This document shows positions 16,902-25,732 of a stretch of DNA of 64,000 bases, piece by piece. The position numbers and the translations under genes were made by a program. The DNA lies in assembly GCF_900102185.1 (NCBI RefSeq), contig NZ_LT629690.1:2356001-2420000 (forward strand), read 5' to 3'. Source of the stretch: Terriglobus roseus. Lineage in GTDB: Bacteria > Acidobacteriota > Terriglobia > Terriglobales > Acidobacteriaceae. Each line of letters starts with the position of its first letter. The stretch's first letter is position 1. Below the pieces are notes generated by a model, which was given only the letters and a program-made list of their open reading frames with translations, did not search any database and had not been told where the DNA came from.

Positions 16902-16949
16902 CACAGCCCACTTGACACGGCGGCAACGCCCACAACCCTCCCCCAATCA

Positions 16950-16976
16950 CAAGGGCCACCCACCGGGTGGCCCTTG
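16950..16976 (+). terminator. Terminator of the lipoprotein gene
   Basis: A perfect 12-bp stem (16950-16961 with 16965-16976) has a 3-base loop and is followed by TCTCTATT. Confidence 0.85.
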
Positions 16977-16998
16977 TCTCTATTGAAAATTACTGAAA

Positions 16999-17037
16999 AG
17001 AAGAAGCCCCGACGCTGCAATCGTCGGGGCTTCTTCT
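16999..17037 (-). terminator. Terminator of the aminotransferase gene (minus strand)
   Basis: A perfect 16-bp stem (16999-17014 with 17022-17037) has a 7-base loop. Read on the minus strand it ends in a T-rich tract (CTTTTCAGT), so it closes the aminotransferase gene. Confidence 0.85.
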
Positions 17038-17057
17038 ATCACCTGCGATCAGCAGGG

Positions 17058-18320
17058 TTACGCACGATCAAGCTCGTGCGGAATGTCGTACTCGTGCAGC
17101 ATCGCGTGCGCCACAGTAGGCTCGTTCATCACCTTGTGGAACGCCACCTGGAACTTCTTCATCTCGTCCGGCGTGCCGACAGTGACGCGAACGTAGGTAG
17201 GCATGATCGGCCACACACGGCCAATTGCCACCTTCTCCGTCATCATCATCTTCTGCACTTCCATACCCGGGCGCTTCACGTCCACCATGAACATGTTCGC
17301 CTGGGCCCCCGGTACAAAGCTGTAGTTATTCTTCTGAAGGAACGCGAGCGTATCGTCCAGAACATCGCGGTTGATCTTGCGGCGCAACGGCACCAGATTC
17401 GGATCGGTCAAGCTAGCGGCAGCGGCGGAGGCCGAGGTCAGCGAGATGGAGCCGATCTGACGGTTGTTCACCGTGACATTCTCGAACCGTGCCAGCAGGT
17501 CAGGACGACCGAAGGCAAAGCCTGCGCGAACGCCGGCCATACCGTAGATCTTCGAGAACGTGCGAAGCACGATAATGTCCTGATCCTGAGCGACTAGATC
17601 CAGAACCGAATCCTGATTGGAGAAGTGGTGGTAGGCCTCATCCACGATCACGACAGAACCGGCGGGCTTATTCTTCACCAGCCACACGATGTCTTCTTTG
17701 GGAGTGATGGTGCCGGTGGGATTGTTGGGGTTCACAATGTAGTAGGCACCGGGCTTGGGGTCGGCAGCCAACATCGCCTTCACGTCATACTTGTAGGTCG
17801 TCTTGTCGAGCGGGATCATATGACACTTGGCTTTACAAGTGGCTGCAGCGCGGAAGCCCTGCTCATACGAAGGATCGCCAACAACGAGCGGCTTGTCGGG
17901 ACCGATGTTGGAATACAGCGCGAGATCCAGCGGACCACCCGAACCCGGATAGACGCGGACATAACCCGGCTTGAGCTGGAACTGATCGCTGATAGCCTTC
18001 GTCATTGCAGACGAATATTCGCGATCATAACGACCACCCTTCTTGGCAGCAGCACTGATCGCTTCCAAAGCGACGGGAGCCGGTCCAAGCGGATTTTCGT
18101 TTGAGGAAATGATCACGGTGTCAGCAGCCATTGGCATGCGCATGCCACCACGCTGACGGCCGTTCGGGCCATCTACCGGAGCCTGTGCAGCAGCCTGCTG
18201 GCTCATGGCCTTTGCAAACGACGGCATCGCTGCAGCTGCAGCCGATGCGATACCCGCGTTACGAACGAACGAACGGCGGGAAAAGTACTGCTGGGCGGAA
18301 GCGAAGTTCTTCAAATCCAT
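17058..18320 (-). CDS. Tat-exported HisC-like class I/II aminotransferase
   Basis: This PLP fold-type I aminotransferase of 420 residues resembles histidinol-phosphate aminotransferase. I use ATG 18320, with GAGGAG about 8 bases upstream, because it puts a twin-arginine signal at the N-terminus (FSRRSFVRNAGIASAAAAA, residues about 13-31). Core motifs are SSNENPLGP, NPNNPTGT, VDEAYHHF and the PLP lysine in TFSKIYGMAGVRAGFAFG. All key residues look intact, so it should be active once folded with PLP in the cytoplasm. Export of a HisC-like enzyme is unexpected because PLP and amino donors are cytoplasmic. The substrate is unknown and it is not in a histidine operon. Confidence 0.9.
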   Translation of the reverse strand: MDLKNFASAQQYFSRRSFVRNAGIASAAAAAMPSFAKAMSQQAAAQAPVDGPNGRQRGGMRMPMAADTVIISSNENPLGPAPVALEAISAAAKKGGRYDREYSSAMTKAISDQFQLKPGYVRVYPGSGGPLDLALYSNIGPDKPLVVGDPSYEQGFRAAATCKAKCHMIPLDKTTYKYDVKAMLAADPKPGAYYIVNPNNPTGTITPKEDIVWLVKNKPAGSVVIVDEAYHHFSNQDSVLDLVAQDQDIIVLRTFSKIYGMAGVRAGFAFGRPDLLARFENVTVNNRQIGSISLTSASAAAASLTDPNLVPLRRKINRDVLDDTLAFLQKNNYSFVPGAQANMFMVDVKRPGMEVQKMMMTEKVAIGRVWPIMPTYVRVTVGTPDEMKKFQVAFHKVMNEPTVAHAMLHEYDIPHELDRA

Positions 18321-18820
18321 TACGAGTCTCCTCAGGATGAACTGCGGTATTCGAATCGGAGGTACGAGTTGGCTAAGCCAACGCGGCTCTGCGTTTGCAA
18401 AGAAAACCTGTGTTTGAAGCGGACTCCGACACACAGGACGGCTGATTTGTATGTCGATGTGTAATCACAATAGCGTGAATCCGGCGATTCGTGGAGAGGG
18501 TTTTCTAAAAAATTTTCTGGAAAGTTCACTTTCCTTACAAAATGGCGCGGGGCTTCATCGCAGACTGCCAATCTTTCGCGGCAAATTCCACGACTGCTTC
18601 CTCGCCCTAGCGAGTGTGCATGTAGTTGATTTCACTGAACAATTCAATACGTAGAAGCGCGCTTCTACGCACTGCGCAGACGTCGCCAGTCGCATACAGT
18701 CGCGCGGCAATCTGGCGCTGCTGAAAATAACTTAGTTTGGTATCCAAACCATCTCAATCGAGCAACACAAGCAGCGCGACACGTTTTGCATCCTTTGGAA
18801 CACAGCAGAAGCCGTTTCCG
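18321..18820. other. 500-base intergenic stretch upstream of the aminotransferase
   Basis: No coding sequence here has convincing start, composition or family likeness. The GAGGAG ribosome site of the aminotransferase and presumably its promoter lie at the left end. A perfect 20-base palindrome lies at 18650-18669. I see nothing else. Confidence 0.5.
18650..18669. promoter_or_regulatory. Perfect 20-base palindrome
   Basis: CGTAGAAGCGCGCTTCTACG is fully self-complementary with no spacer. It could be a dimeric regulator site, or a terminator stem for the minus-strand gene ending at 18821 if an inefficient one, since no T-run follows on that strand. Confidence 0.4.
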
Positions 18821-19351
18821 TTAGGGAACATTCGTCGGTGGATTTTGATTCAGCTTTTCGTACCATCGCTGCGGCCGAACAAACAGGACCAGCTCTCCCG
18901 GAGCGATGCGTACAGCAACATCACCACAGGTATTCTCAGCTGCCGTTCCCTTCGCTGCGATATCCGCTAGGTTGTAACCAATCGGTGGGCTGTAACGCTG
19001 CGCATGGCGGCAATCCACTGCACCATCGCTGCGCACGAGGATGCGCACAGGCTGTCCAACGGGAGCAGGCATCAGCGCAACGCCACGCCCATTCGTCGCC
19101 AGGATGTAGCCGCTTCCAGATGGTTCGTCGTACCACAGCTTCACGTGTCCGCCCGCGACAGGACTACCGTTTCGGCCGTCGAGCAACCGGATGCGGAAGG
19201 AATGGGAATCCTGCGCAGTATTGTCTGAAGCTGGAGCAGTGGTGGACGATTCTGGTGCGGGAGCCACGGCGATACCGCCGGAGGCTCCTGTCTGCTGCTG
19301 CGCATGAGCGAGCACAACCATTCCCAACGCGATCGTCGCCAACAACTTCAC
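18821..19351 (-). CDS. Small secreted beta-sandwich-like protein, function unknown
   Basis: The 176-residue product has a GTG start at 19351 with GGGAG upstream and a signal peptide ending LAHAQ (residue 18). A Ser/Thr/Ala-rich spacer follows. The sequence FRIRLLDGRNGSPVAGGHVKLWYDEP, then GYILATNGRGVALMPAP, has the rhythm of a Cna-B or carboxypeptidase-regulatory-like beta-sandwich. Two cysteines (CRHAQRY and ENTCGD) may form a disulfide. I do not recognise a specific family. It lies between the aminotransferase and an outer-membrane protein on the same strand. Confidence 0.65.
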   Translation of the reverse strand: MKLLATIALGMVVLAHAQQQTGASGGIAVAPAPESSTTAPASDNTAQDSHSFRIRLLDGRNGSPVAGGHVKLWYDEPSGSGYILATNGRGVALMPAPVGQPVRILVRSDGAVDCRHAQRYSPPIGYNLADIAAKGTAAENTCGDVAVRIAPGELVLFVRPQRWYEKLNQNPPTNVP

Positions 19352-19466
19352 TGCCTACTCCCGTCCACACATGTGGATGCATGTACGACTCTATCGCGTT
19401 GCGAGAGACGGCAACGTGAGCAGCAGAATTCGCGAACAGAGTGAGGAGTAGATTCGTTGCGATGCG

Positions 19467-20417
19467 CTATTTGGAAGGCTTTGGTGGAGTCATCTTGAGA
19501 TACGTGATGCTGAAGACAACCACCTGCCCCGATGTTCGTAACTGCACGCCGTACTGCTGTTCAAAACGAACGTCGTAAGCAAGCCTGTGTTTGATGTCAG
19601 TAAACTTCCACTCGCCGCCAGCACCAAATCCACGATCGCGATATCCCTGCGTCAATGAACCCACCGCAGACCCGCTATCGGCAGAAAGCTTCTGCGAGGC
19701 ATAGCCGACAAAGCCAGCGTTCATCTGGTACTTGAAGAAGCGACGGCCGAAGCTGTATTCGGCATTGAAGATTGGGCCCGGCTTAAGGTCCTCACCCAAC
19801 TTGGAATGATTGAACTCCCATATGGTTAACGCGGACGCATTCCAGAGTTTCTTCTTATCCAGGCTGAGTGACATGCCTCCCGAAACCTGGTGTTCCCAGA
19901 AACCCAGTCCAGGATTCAAAGCGGAATTCGGATCGAAGTCGCCAGTGGGCGCATAGAACGCGTAGTTCAACGTGTAATTCGCTGCGCCTTTAGCCCATCC
20001 AAGATTCACAGGCTCGAACAAGATGTCTGATATTCCTGCGGACTGCGCGGACTTGTTAAACAGATTGGAATTGAAACGAGTGTTCAATACCGGAACCATA
20101 AACGCCAGACCATACTCACCTCCCAAAATTTTCTTTTGCGAGGTATAGCTGAACGCCGTGATGGCACCACCTACATTGATGTCTGGCCGCACTACCGTTC
20201 CGCCATTGGGTCCCTTAATACTGTTCACAGGTTCGACCAGGCCGAATTCTGCTGCATAAAATCCTGGAGGCGCGGATGTGCCGTTATCCAACCCGCTGAA
20301 GCCGCCAATATAGTGACCAAGTGTTTGCGCCGCTGCGCATGGTGCAACCACCAGCATCGCCAATACAGCAGCTCTCACAAATGCATTCTTCCTCGGCAAT
20401 GATCCGTCTCGATGCAT
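19467..20417 (-). CDS. Outer-membrane beta-barrel of the phenol/MetA-pathway transporter type
   Basis: I use ATG 20417 (316 residues), which gives a compact signal peptide ending APCAAAQ. A longer TTG start at 20465 with AGGAA upstream is possible. Alternating beta-strand sequence with many aromatic residues, for example FYAAEFGLVEPVNSIKG, NYAFYAPTGDFDP and GLGFWEHQVSGGMSLSLD, matches the outer-membrane transporters annotated as SphA/MetA-pathway phenol degradation proteins. These act as hydrophobic-compound channels in some bacteria. The substrate here is unknown. It is divergent from the fucosidase gene with a 145-base shared upstream region. Confidence 0.75.
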   Translation of the reverse strand: MHRDGSLPRKNAFVRAAVLAMLVVAPCAAAQTLGHYIGGFSGLDNGTSAPPGFYAAEFGLVEPVNSIKGPNGGTVVRPDINVGGAITAFSYTSQKKILGGEYGLAFMVPVLNTRFNSNLFNKSAQSAGISDILFEPVNLGWAKGAANYTLNYAFYAPTGDFDPNSALNPGLGFWEHQVSGGMSLSLDKKKLWNASALTIWEFNHSKLGEDLKPGPIFNAEYSFGRRFFKYQMNAGFVGYASQKLSADSGSAVGSLTQGYRDRGFGAGGEWKFTDIKHRLAYDVRFEQQYGVQLRTSGQVVVFSITYLKMTPPKPSK

Positions 20418-20562
20418 CTCCAACCCTCTGCCCCACAGCAGACCGCGCCTCGCATTTTGAAACAACTGTCAGTTCCTGCAGGTGCGCCATTACAATCCTC
20501 CCGGGTTTGCACGTTGGCATTTGCCGTCGCGAAGCTCAAGCTTGTGCAAGGAGAAGGTCAGG

Positions 20563-22002
20563 ATGATGCGTTGGAAGTCAATGGTGGCAGCAGGATGTGT
20601 AGCAGCTGTAAGCGTATGTGCGCAGGCGCAGCTTGAGGGATCGCGAATCGACACCGCAACTGTGAACCACCCTGTCAAAGCCATTCAGGATACAGAAACA
20701 CCAGCGCAGCGCGACGCACGTATGGCGTGGTGGCGCGAAGCACGCTTCGGCATGTTTATCCATTGGGGCCTCTACTCCATTCCCGCAGGCACATGGGATG
20801 GGAAGCAGATTCCTGGCATCGGCGAGTGGATCATGAACAACGCCAGCATTCCCGTTGCCGATTACAAGGCGCTCGCCTCACAGTTCAATCCGACAGGCTT
20901 CAATGCGCATGACATCGTTGCGTTGGCGAAGGCAGCAGGCATGAAGTACATCGTCATCACGTCGAAGCATCATGATGGCTTCGCAATGTTTGACTCAAAG
21001 GCTGATCCCTTCAACATTGTTGCGGCAACACCATTTCATCGTGACCCTCTGAAGGAACTCGCGGAAGAATGCCGTAAGCAGGGCGTAAAGCTTGGCTTCT
21101 ACTATTCGCAGTCGCAGGACTGGACAGCACCTGGCGGCGGCGCGGCAATGCGTCCGGGACATGATCCAAAGACACACCACTGGGACAAGGCGCAGGATGG
21201 CAGCTTTGACGAGTACCTGCACAAGAAAGCCATTCCGCAGTTGACGGAGCTGCTGACGAATTACAAGCAGTATCCCGTTGTCGTGTGGTTCGACACGCCC
21301 GGAGATGCAATGACTCCGGAGCGTTCCGCGGAGATCGTTAAGCTGCTTAACAAATATCCGAACCTCATCTGGAACAACCGTCTTGGCGGCAAATATCAGG
21401 GTGATACGGAAACTCCCGAACAGTTCATTCCACCGCAGGGATATCCCGGACGCGATTGGGAATCATGCATGACCATGAACGACACATGGGGCTACAAGTC
21501 CTATGACAATAACTTCAAGTCCACTGAAACACTGGTGCGCAACCTGATCGATATTGCCAGCAAAGGCGGCAATTACCTTCTGAACATTGGGCCGGACTCG
21601 CATGGCGTTGTTCCGCCCGCAGAGGTAGAACGGCTGCAGCAAGTAGGCAAGTGGATGAGTGTCAATGGAGAAGCTATCTATGGCACCTCACCGACGCTCT
21701 TCGGACCGGAAGCAGGCAGCTTCAGCAAGACGGAGATTAATGAGAAGACCAAGCAGCCAAAGTGGATTCCCTCGTGGGAATGGCGTTCCACAACAAAGGC
21801 TGACAAAGTCTATGTAGAAATCTTCAAGTGGCCCGGCACCACGCTGCACCTGGACAAGATGCCGCGTAAGGTAACCGGAGCCTATCTGCTGGCAACAAAG
21901 AAGCCGCTCACCTTTAAACAGAACGGCGATGGTGTGGACGTAACGCTTCCTGCAAATGCCATCGATCCAATTGCAAGTGTGGTGGTATTGAAGACGAAGT
22001 AA
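20563..22002 (+). CDS. Alpha-L-fucosidase, GH29
   Basis: This secreted retaining glycosidase removes terminal alpha-L-fucose. The ATG at 20563 has AAGGAG nine bases upstream and is followed by a signal peptide (about 1-23, ending CAQAQ). The 479-residue protein shows the family blocks FGMFIHWGLYSIPAGTW and MKYIVITSKHHDGFAMFDS. The catalytic nucleophile is probably Asp244 in VVVWFDTPGD. NRLGG and a C-terminal beta-sandwich follow. The TPGD context after the nucleophile differs from the more common WFDG. It shares its promoter region with the divergent outer-membrane protein and ends at a bidirectional terminator. Confidence 0.92.
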   Translation: MMRWKSMVAAGCVAAVSVCAQAQLEGSRIDTATVNHPVKAIQDTETPAQRDARMAWWREARFGMFIHWGLYSIPAGTWDGKQIPGIGEWIMNNASIPVADYKALASQFNPTGFNAHDIVALAKAAGMKYIVITSKHHDGFAMFDSKADPFNIVAATPFHRDPLKELAEECRKQGVKLGFYYSQSQDWTAPGGGAAMRPGHDPKTHHWDKAQDGSFDEYLHKKAIPQLTELLTNYKQYPVVVWFDTPGDAMTPERSAEIVKLLNKYPNLIWNNRLGGKYQGDTETPEQFIPPQGYPGRDWESCMTMNDTWGYKSYDNNFKSTETLVRNLIDIASKGGNYLLNIGPDSHGVVPPAEVERLQQVGKWMSVNGEAIYGTSPTLFGPEAGSFSKTEINEKTKQPKWIPSWEWRSTTKADKVYVEIFKWPGTTLHLDKMPRKVTGAYLLATKKPLTFKQNGDGVDVTLPANAIDPIASVVVLKTK

Positions 22003-22020
22003 TTCGCTATCCGAAAGTTG

Positions 22021-22053
22021 AATCGCCAGTAAGCGTTCTGCTTACTGGCGATT
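22021..22053. terminator. Bidirectional terminator between the fucosidase and VWFA-related genes
   Basis: A perfect 14-bp stem (22021-22034 with 22040-22053) has a 5-base loop. T-rich DNA (TCTTATTTC) follows on the plus strand. It sits between two convergent genes. Confidence 0.85.
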
Positions 22054-22055
22054 TC

Positions 22056-23810
22056 TTATTTCGTGGCAGCGTGAAGCGGAGCAAGTTTGCGGACACTGTC
22101 GATAGGCACTTCAACCGCGCCGACCTTGTCCGTGACAACGTCATGCACCACAATCCGCAGGAAGTAATCACCTTTGGCGGGAACGCTGATCTCTTCGTGA
22201 AACTGTATGCCCTGCTGCATATCCTTCTGCAGCTCCTGCTGCGTGGCAGACGCATGGAGCTGATTGGTCAGATGATTCATCAACACGCCGTCCGCACGGT
22301 ACACAAGCACGGCAACGTCAAAGCTGGCACGGACTTTATCGTCGTCGCCGTGTTCGAAGGCCAGGTCGGTCGGGTTCACAATGGTGTCGATCGTGTAGCG
22401 CTGGAATGGGCCGACAACATTGGCTGCGAGCAGGTTATGGGGAGCCGCCTCAACTTCTTCCGGATTGTCTGGGGTTGCCGGGAAGACCGCCGACTTCAGG
22501 AAGATTTCTGCCGGTGCAGGTGCACCAAGTGAGGTTGCACCGCGCATGGCAGCAGACGTTTGGGCTGCAACGTTGGCAGGTGAAGCAAAGTAGCCGCGAC
22601 GATAACGCAGCATGTAAGCAGGATTCGAAAGCTGCAACTTGATCTTGCGATAGCCTCCATCGGTCTTTGCATTCGTCGGCGTGTATGCAAGTGTGTAGTA
22701 GTCGGCTCCGTCTGTCAGTGCGGAAGCAACAGCGTCCGCTAGTCCGTTGGTGTCGTGAAAGGCACGGCCTCCGGTGGATTGAGCCATTACGTTCATTGTG
22801 TCGTTCTCAGCAAGAACGGTTGATTCGAATTCCGCGTTGTCGGTTGCACCTCGGCTAGGCAGAGAGGCGTGCAGGCGATTTGAATAAGTCTTGTTGTTCT
22901 CTGCCTCAAAGACAGGCGATACACGCAACCCAGCGGCACCCACTGGGTAGACCGCGACCTGTGCCTGAGCCAGGAGACTAGTTGTCTTACGGAGTTCGGC
23001 CTGGTAGTTCGCAGAGGTAGCAAATGGATCACCGGGCGCCCGAGTACTATCCGGAAAGACATTCAGTGGGAACGAACCAGAGAGCCACACCAGATTCTTA
23101 CGCCCAGGCAGTCCAGAGAGATAGCGGCCCAACTGGTTCATGGCTGCCAACGTCGACTTCACTCGAAAATCCAATTGATTCGCGTTTGTCTGGGCTTCGA
23201 ACTGTCGTAATGACCCCACAACGGCAGGAGGGGCGCCCAGGTTCTCCATCTGGTCGGCAAAGGAGTCGTGTAGCTGGTCAGGCTTCAGCGTTGCTTCACG
23301 CGTTGTGGCGGATTGCATCGCCGCGCGCAGCCTTGTCAGGTCTGTTGTAGGTCCCTGCAACATCGATAGCTGAGAACCAAGAATGAAGATGCCGATGCGC
23401 GTTCCGGGCACTGCGTTCTTCAAAAATGTTGCCAATTGCCGATGCAAATTCAGTTGGTCGATTTGATCAGTATTAAGACGGTCGATCAGCAGAATGTTCG
23501 TTACGTTATCTGGCGGCGTAGTGGTGAAATTGGTAAACATGCCGGGAGGCATCTGGATCGCTCCCGCCTGTGCAGATGCGCCAGCAACATGTTCTTCAAA
23601 GTTGCGCAACGTCTGCGACGTACTATCTTCCGTCAGACGAAAGTCCGCTGCCTTTAATCCGCGAACGGCCTTGCCGTTGTGATCTGTAACCACAACGTCC
23701 ACCAGAACGAGTCGCGCTGCGGTCTTGAGGGTAGGTGTGTCAGTGGAAGGCTTCTGCGCCAGTAGAGGCATGACAATAAAAGCAGCAAGGTATTTGAGAG
23801 CGCGCGGCAT
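22056..23810 (-). CDS. Acidobacterial VWFA-related domain protein, secreted
   Basis: The ATG at 23810 has AAGGAA upstream and a short signal (about 1-20). The 584-residue protein begins with ARLVLVDVVVTDHNGKAVRGLKAADFRLTEDSTSQTLRNFEEH. That is the hallmark opening of the VWFA-related family found mostly in Acidobacteria. A von Willebrand A-like fold follows (ILLIDRLNTDQ, then RIGIFILGSQLSMLQG, then LVWLSGSFPLNVFP). The C-terminal part is beta-rich. The MIDAS motif is degenerate (DRLNT in place of DxSxS), so metal binding may be lost. The function is unknown, probably extracytoplasmic adhesion or scaffolding. It lies 48 bases after an esterase gene on the same strand. Confidence 0.88.
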   Translation of the reverse strand: MPRALKYLAAFIVMPLLAQKPSTDTPTLKTAARLVLVDVVVTDHNGKAVRGLKAADFRLTEDSTSQTLRNFEEHVAGASAQAGAIQMPPGMFTNFTTTPPDNVTNILLIDRLNTDQIDQLNLHRQLATFLKNAVPGTRIGIFILGSQLSMLQGPTTDLTRLRAAMQSATTREATLKPDQLHDSFADQMENLGAPPAVVGSLRQFEAQTNANQLDFRVKSTLAAMNQLGRYLSGLPGRKNLVWLSGSFPLNVFPDSTRAPGDPFATSANYQAELRKTTSLLAQAQVAVYPVGAAGLRVSPVFEAENNKTYSNRLHASLPSRGATDNAEFESTVLAENDTMNVMAQSTGGRAFHDTNGLADAVASALTDGADYYTLAYTPTNAKTDGGYRKIKLQLSNPAYMLRYRRGYFASPANVAAQTSAAMRGATSLGAPAPAEIFLKSAVFPATPDNPEEVEAAPHNLLAANVVGPFQRYTIDTIVNPTDLAFEHGDDDKVRASFDVAVLVYRADGVLMNHLTNQLHASATQQELQKDMQQGIQFHEEISVPAKGDYFLRIVVHDVVTDKVGAVEVPIDSVRKLAPLHAATK

Positions 23811-23858
23811 GAACGTTCCTTCGTGTGGAACATTGAAGCACACATCAACGACAACGCT

Positions 23859-24569
23859 TCACACGTAGGTTTGCACCATGCGGCGCCACCATGGCCAATC
23901 GTGTCCGGTATTGTCCCCCCAGACATCGAACCGAACAGGAACGCCCTTATTACGCATCATCTCCGCCAATCGCTCATTGTCGTTCCAGTACTGATCGTGA
24001 TGTCCGGTGGCGAGGATGTAGGTGTTATGGCGGTAGCGATCCAGATACCAGGGATCGTGCAGATTTGGCAGAAAGTCCATCGGTAGGGTGAAGTACAGAT
24101 CGTCGCAGTAATAGCCGTGGAGGAAACGGGCAACGTCGAATGCTCCTCCCATAGACAACGCCGCATTGATCTTGTCGGGGTGGCGTAAAGCCATGCTCAT
24201 GCTGTGAAACCCACCGAAGGAACATCCCATCACGGCCAGCATCTTGTTTCGATTACGCCTATGGATGTATGGCACCAGTTCGTCCAGGATGTAGTGCTCA
24301 TACTGAAGATGCCTTGCGACACACCAGCTTCCTTCGGCACCTTCAGCGAACCAACTTTCGTGATTCACCGAATCAACGCACCACAGTTGAATCTGGCCAC
24401 GGTTGATCTTCGTTTCCAGCGCCCCCACCATCGCCTGATCTTCAAATTCGTAAAATCGGCCGCGCGAGGTGGGAAAGACGATCACCGGCAGACCATCCTG
24501 ACCGAAGACCAGATGCTCCATGGAGCGCCCCAATGCCTCCGATTGATCCACGTGGTATTCGCGGTGCAT
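23859..24569 (-). CDS. Alpha/beta-hydrolase, esterase D-like family
   Basis: The 236-residue protein has the nucleophile elbow GCSFGG (Ser in GxSxG) and a C-terminal GHDWPWWRR that supplies the likely catalytic His. The central DKINAALSMGGAFDV block is typical of the esterase/antigen-85-like family. No signal peptide is visible, so it is probably cytoplasmic. The true substrate is unknown. It is probably co-transcribed with the VWFA-related gene 48 bases downstream. Confidence 0.85.
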   Translation of the reverse strand: MHREYHVDQSEALGRSMEHLVFGQDGLPVIVFPTSRGRFYEFEDQAMVGALETKINRGQIQLWCVDSVNHESWFAEGAEGSWCVARHLQYEHYILDELVPYIHRRNRNKMLAVMGCSFGGFHSMSMALRHPDKINAALSMGGAFDVARFLHGYYCDDLYFTLPMDFLPNLHDPWYLDRYRHNTYILATGHHDQYWNDNERLAEMMRNKGVPVRFDVWGDNTGHDWPWWRRMVQTYV

Positions 24570-25006
24570 GGTGCTACCCTCCGGGTACTAGGTGGGATGC
24601 CGTGCTCTATCGATATGGACGCATAGTACAGTCTTCGGACGCACTTACGGCGCGGAAAGACGAATTCGTCTGGCATCCTTCGCAGGAAGAATACTCGATG
24701 GGTTTGGCTCTAACCGTGAATCCCCTCTGACGAGGCTCTGGCAGATCGCCGGTATCGGTATCATCCGTGATTTTTCAAGGTGCATGCGCCGAGTAGCCCG
24801 GGTGCGGCAATGCGAAAAGATATTGGAATTACGTTTTATGGAGGATCTTAGCCGTCCCCTTCTTGTATTTTTAGGCTCAATAGCCCACAATAGATAGGTT
24901 GGAATGTGTTGCGCGCACCCCCGTCGGTGGCAGGCATTGCGCAATTTCCGCTGCCTCGTGCACCGGCCATCACCAAGACATTGTTTGTGAGTGAGGAAGT
25001 AACCAA
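24570..25006. other. 437-base intergenic stretch ahead of the rpsP cluster
   Basis: It separates the divergent esterase gene from rpsP. I find no convincing gene. A perfect 14-base palindrome AGACGAATTCGTCT lies at 24658-24671. The promoter of the ribosomal cluster must lie here, but I cannot place it with confidence. Confidence 0.5.
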
Positions 25007-25261
25007 GTGGTCATGATTCGTTTGGCGCGCGTTGGAGCGCGTAAGCAGCCCTACTACCGCATCGTTGTGATCGAAAAGGATCGCGCCCGCAACGGCCGTT
25101 CTATCGAAGTGGTTGGTACCTACAATCCGCGTACCGAACCTGCAACGGTTAGCCTGAAGCGTGACCGTATCGACTACTGGACCGGCGTTGGCGCTCAGAT
25201 GTCGGATATCGTTGCGAAGCTCGTTAAGAACGCGCCCGCGACCGAAGCAGTGGCTGCCTAA
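25007..25261 (+). CDS. rpsP: 30S ribosomal protein S16
   Basis: This 84-residue protein starts MVMIRLARVGARKQPYYRIVV and is clear S16. The start is GTG 25007, with GAGGAAG ending seven bases upstream. The ATG at 25013 has poorer spacing. It heads the classical rpsP-khpA-rimM-trmD-rplS cluster, but a terminator-like hairpin separates it from khpA. Confidence 0.97.
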   Translation: MVMIRLARVGARKQPYYRIVVIEKDRARNGRSIEVVGTYNPRTEPATVSLKRDRIDYWTGVGAQMSDIVAKLVKNAPATEAVAA

Positions 25262-25289
25262 GCCACTGTAAGGAGCGTTTCCACCTCGG

Positions 25290-25331
25290 GCCGCGGTTCT
25301 ATGCCTTCAATGATTCGCATAGCTCCGCGGC
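25290..25331 (+). terminator. Hairpin with T-run between rpsP and khpA
   Basis: GCCGCGG (25290-25296) pairs with CCGCGGC (25325-25331). CTATGC (25299-25304) pairs inside it with GCATAG (25317-25322). The stem is followed by TGTTTTATTT. It is a good intrinsic terminator or attenuator inside the ribosomal cluster. Confidence 0.75.
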
Positions 25332-25451
25332 TGTTTTATTTCAGTCACTTCTGGCGGTATAGGATCATCTAAGTTCGGAAGAGTTTCTCTGCGCAGCGGT
25401 AGTGTATGGTTGCTGAGCAAGGTATGAATCTCATTCCCTTCCAAGGTACGT

Positions 25452-25721
25452 ATGACGGACCATTCCTCCCCTGAATCTGTGAATCATATCTCTGAGCTTC
25501 TTACCGGGATTGCTAAAGCACTCGTAGACCATCCGGAAAACCTGCGGGTGGAATCAGAAGCATTTGAATCTGAAACGGTTATCCGCCTCTTCGTTCACCC
25601 GGACGATTTGGGCAAGGTGATCGGCAAGCAAGGACGTACGGCAAGGTCGCTGCGAACCATCCTCAGCGCCGCCGGAAGCAAGATGCAGCATCGCTTCAGC
25701 CTGGATGTGCAGTCGGAGTAA
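25452..25721 (+). CDS. khpA: KhpA, KH-domain RNA-binding protein
   Basis: The 89-residue single-KH protein has the RNA-binding loop GKQGRTARSLR. It is the usual neighbour between rpsP and rimM. In other bacteria KhpA pairs with KhpB (Jag) and binds many RNAs. CAAGG precedes the ATG. The stop is 11 bases before rimM. Confidence 0.92.
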   Translation: MTDHSSPESVNHISELLTGIAKALVDHPENLRVESEAFESETVIRLFVHPDDLGKVIGKQGRTARSLRTILSAAGSKMQHRFSLDVQSE

Positions 25722-25732
25722 AGGCGGCTCAA

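Noticed and set aside
15873-16946. Gly/Cys-rich minus-strand frame of 357 codons
   Set aside because: It is the antisense of a Pro/Ala/Gly-rich lipoprotein, which creates an open and repetitive mirror frame.
24592-24944. Overlapping small frames on both strands (101 and 99 codons) before rpsP
   Set aside because: No ribosome site, no conserved pattern and mutual overlap. I treat the region as intergenic.
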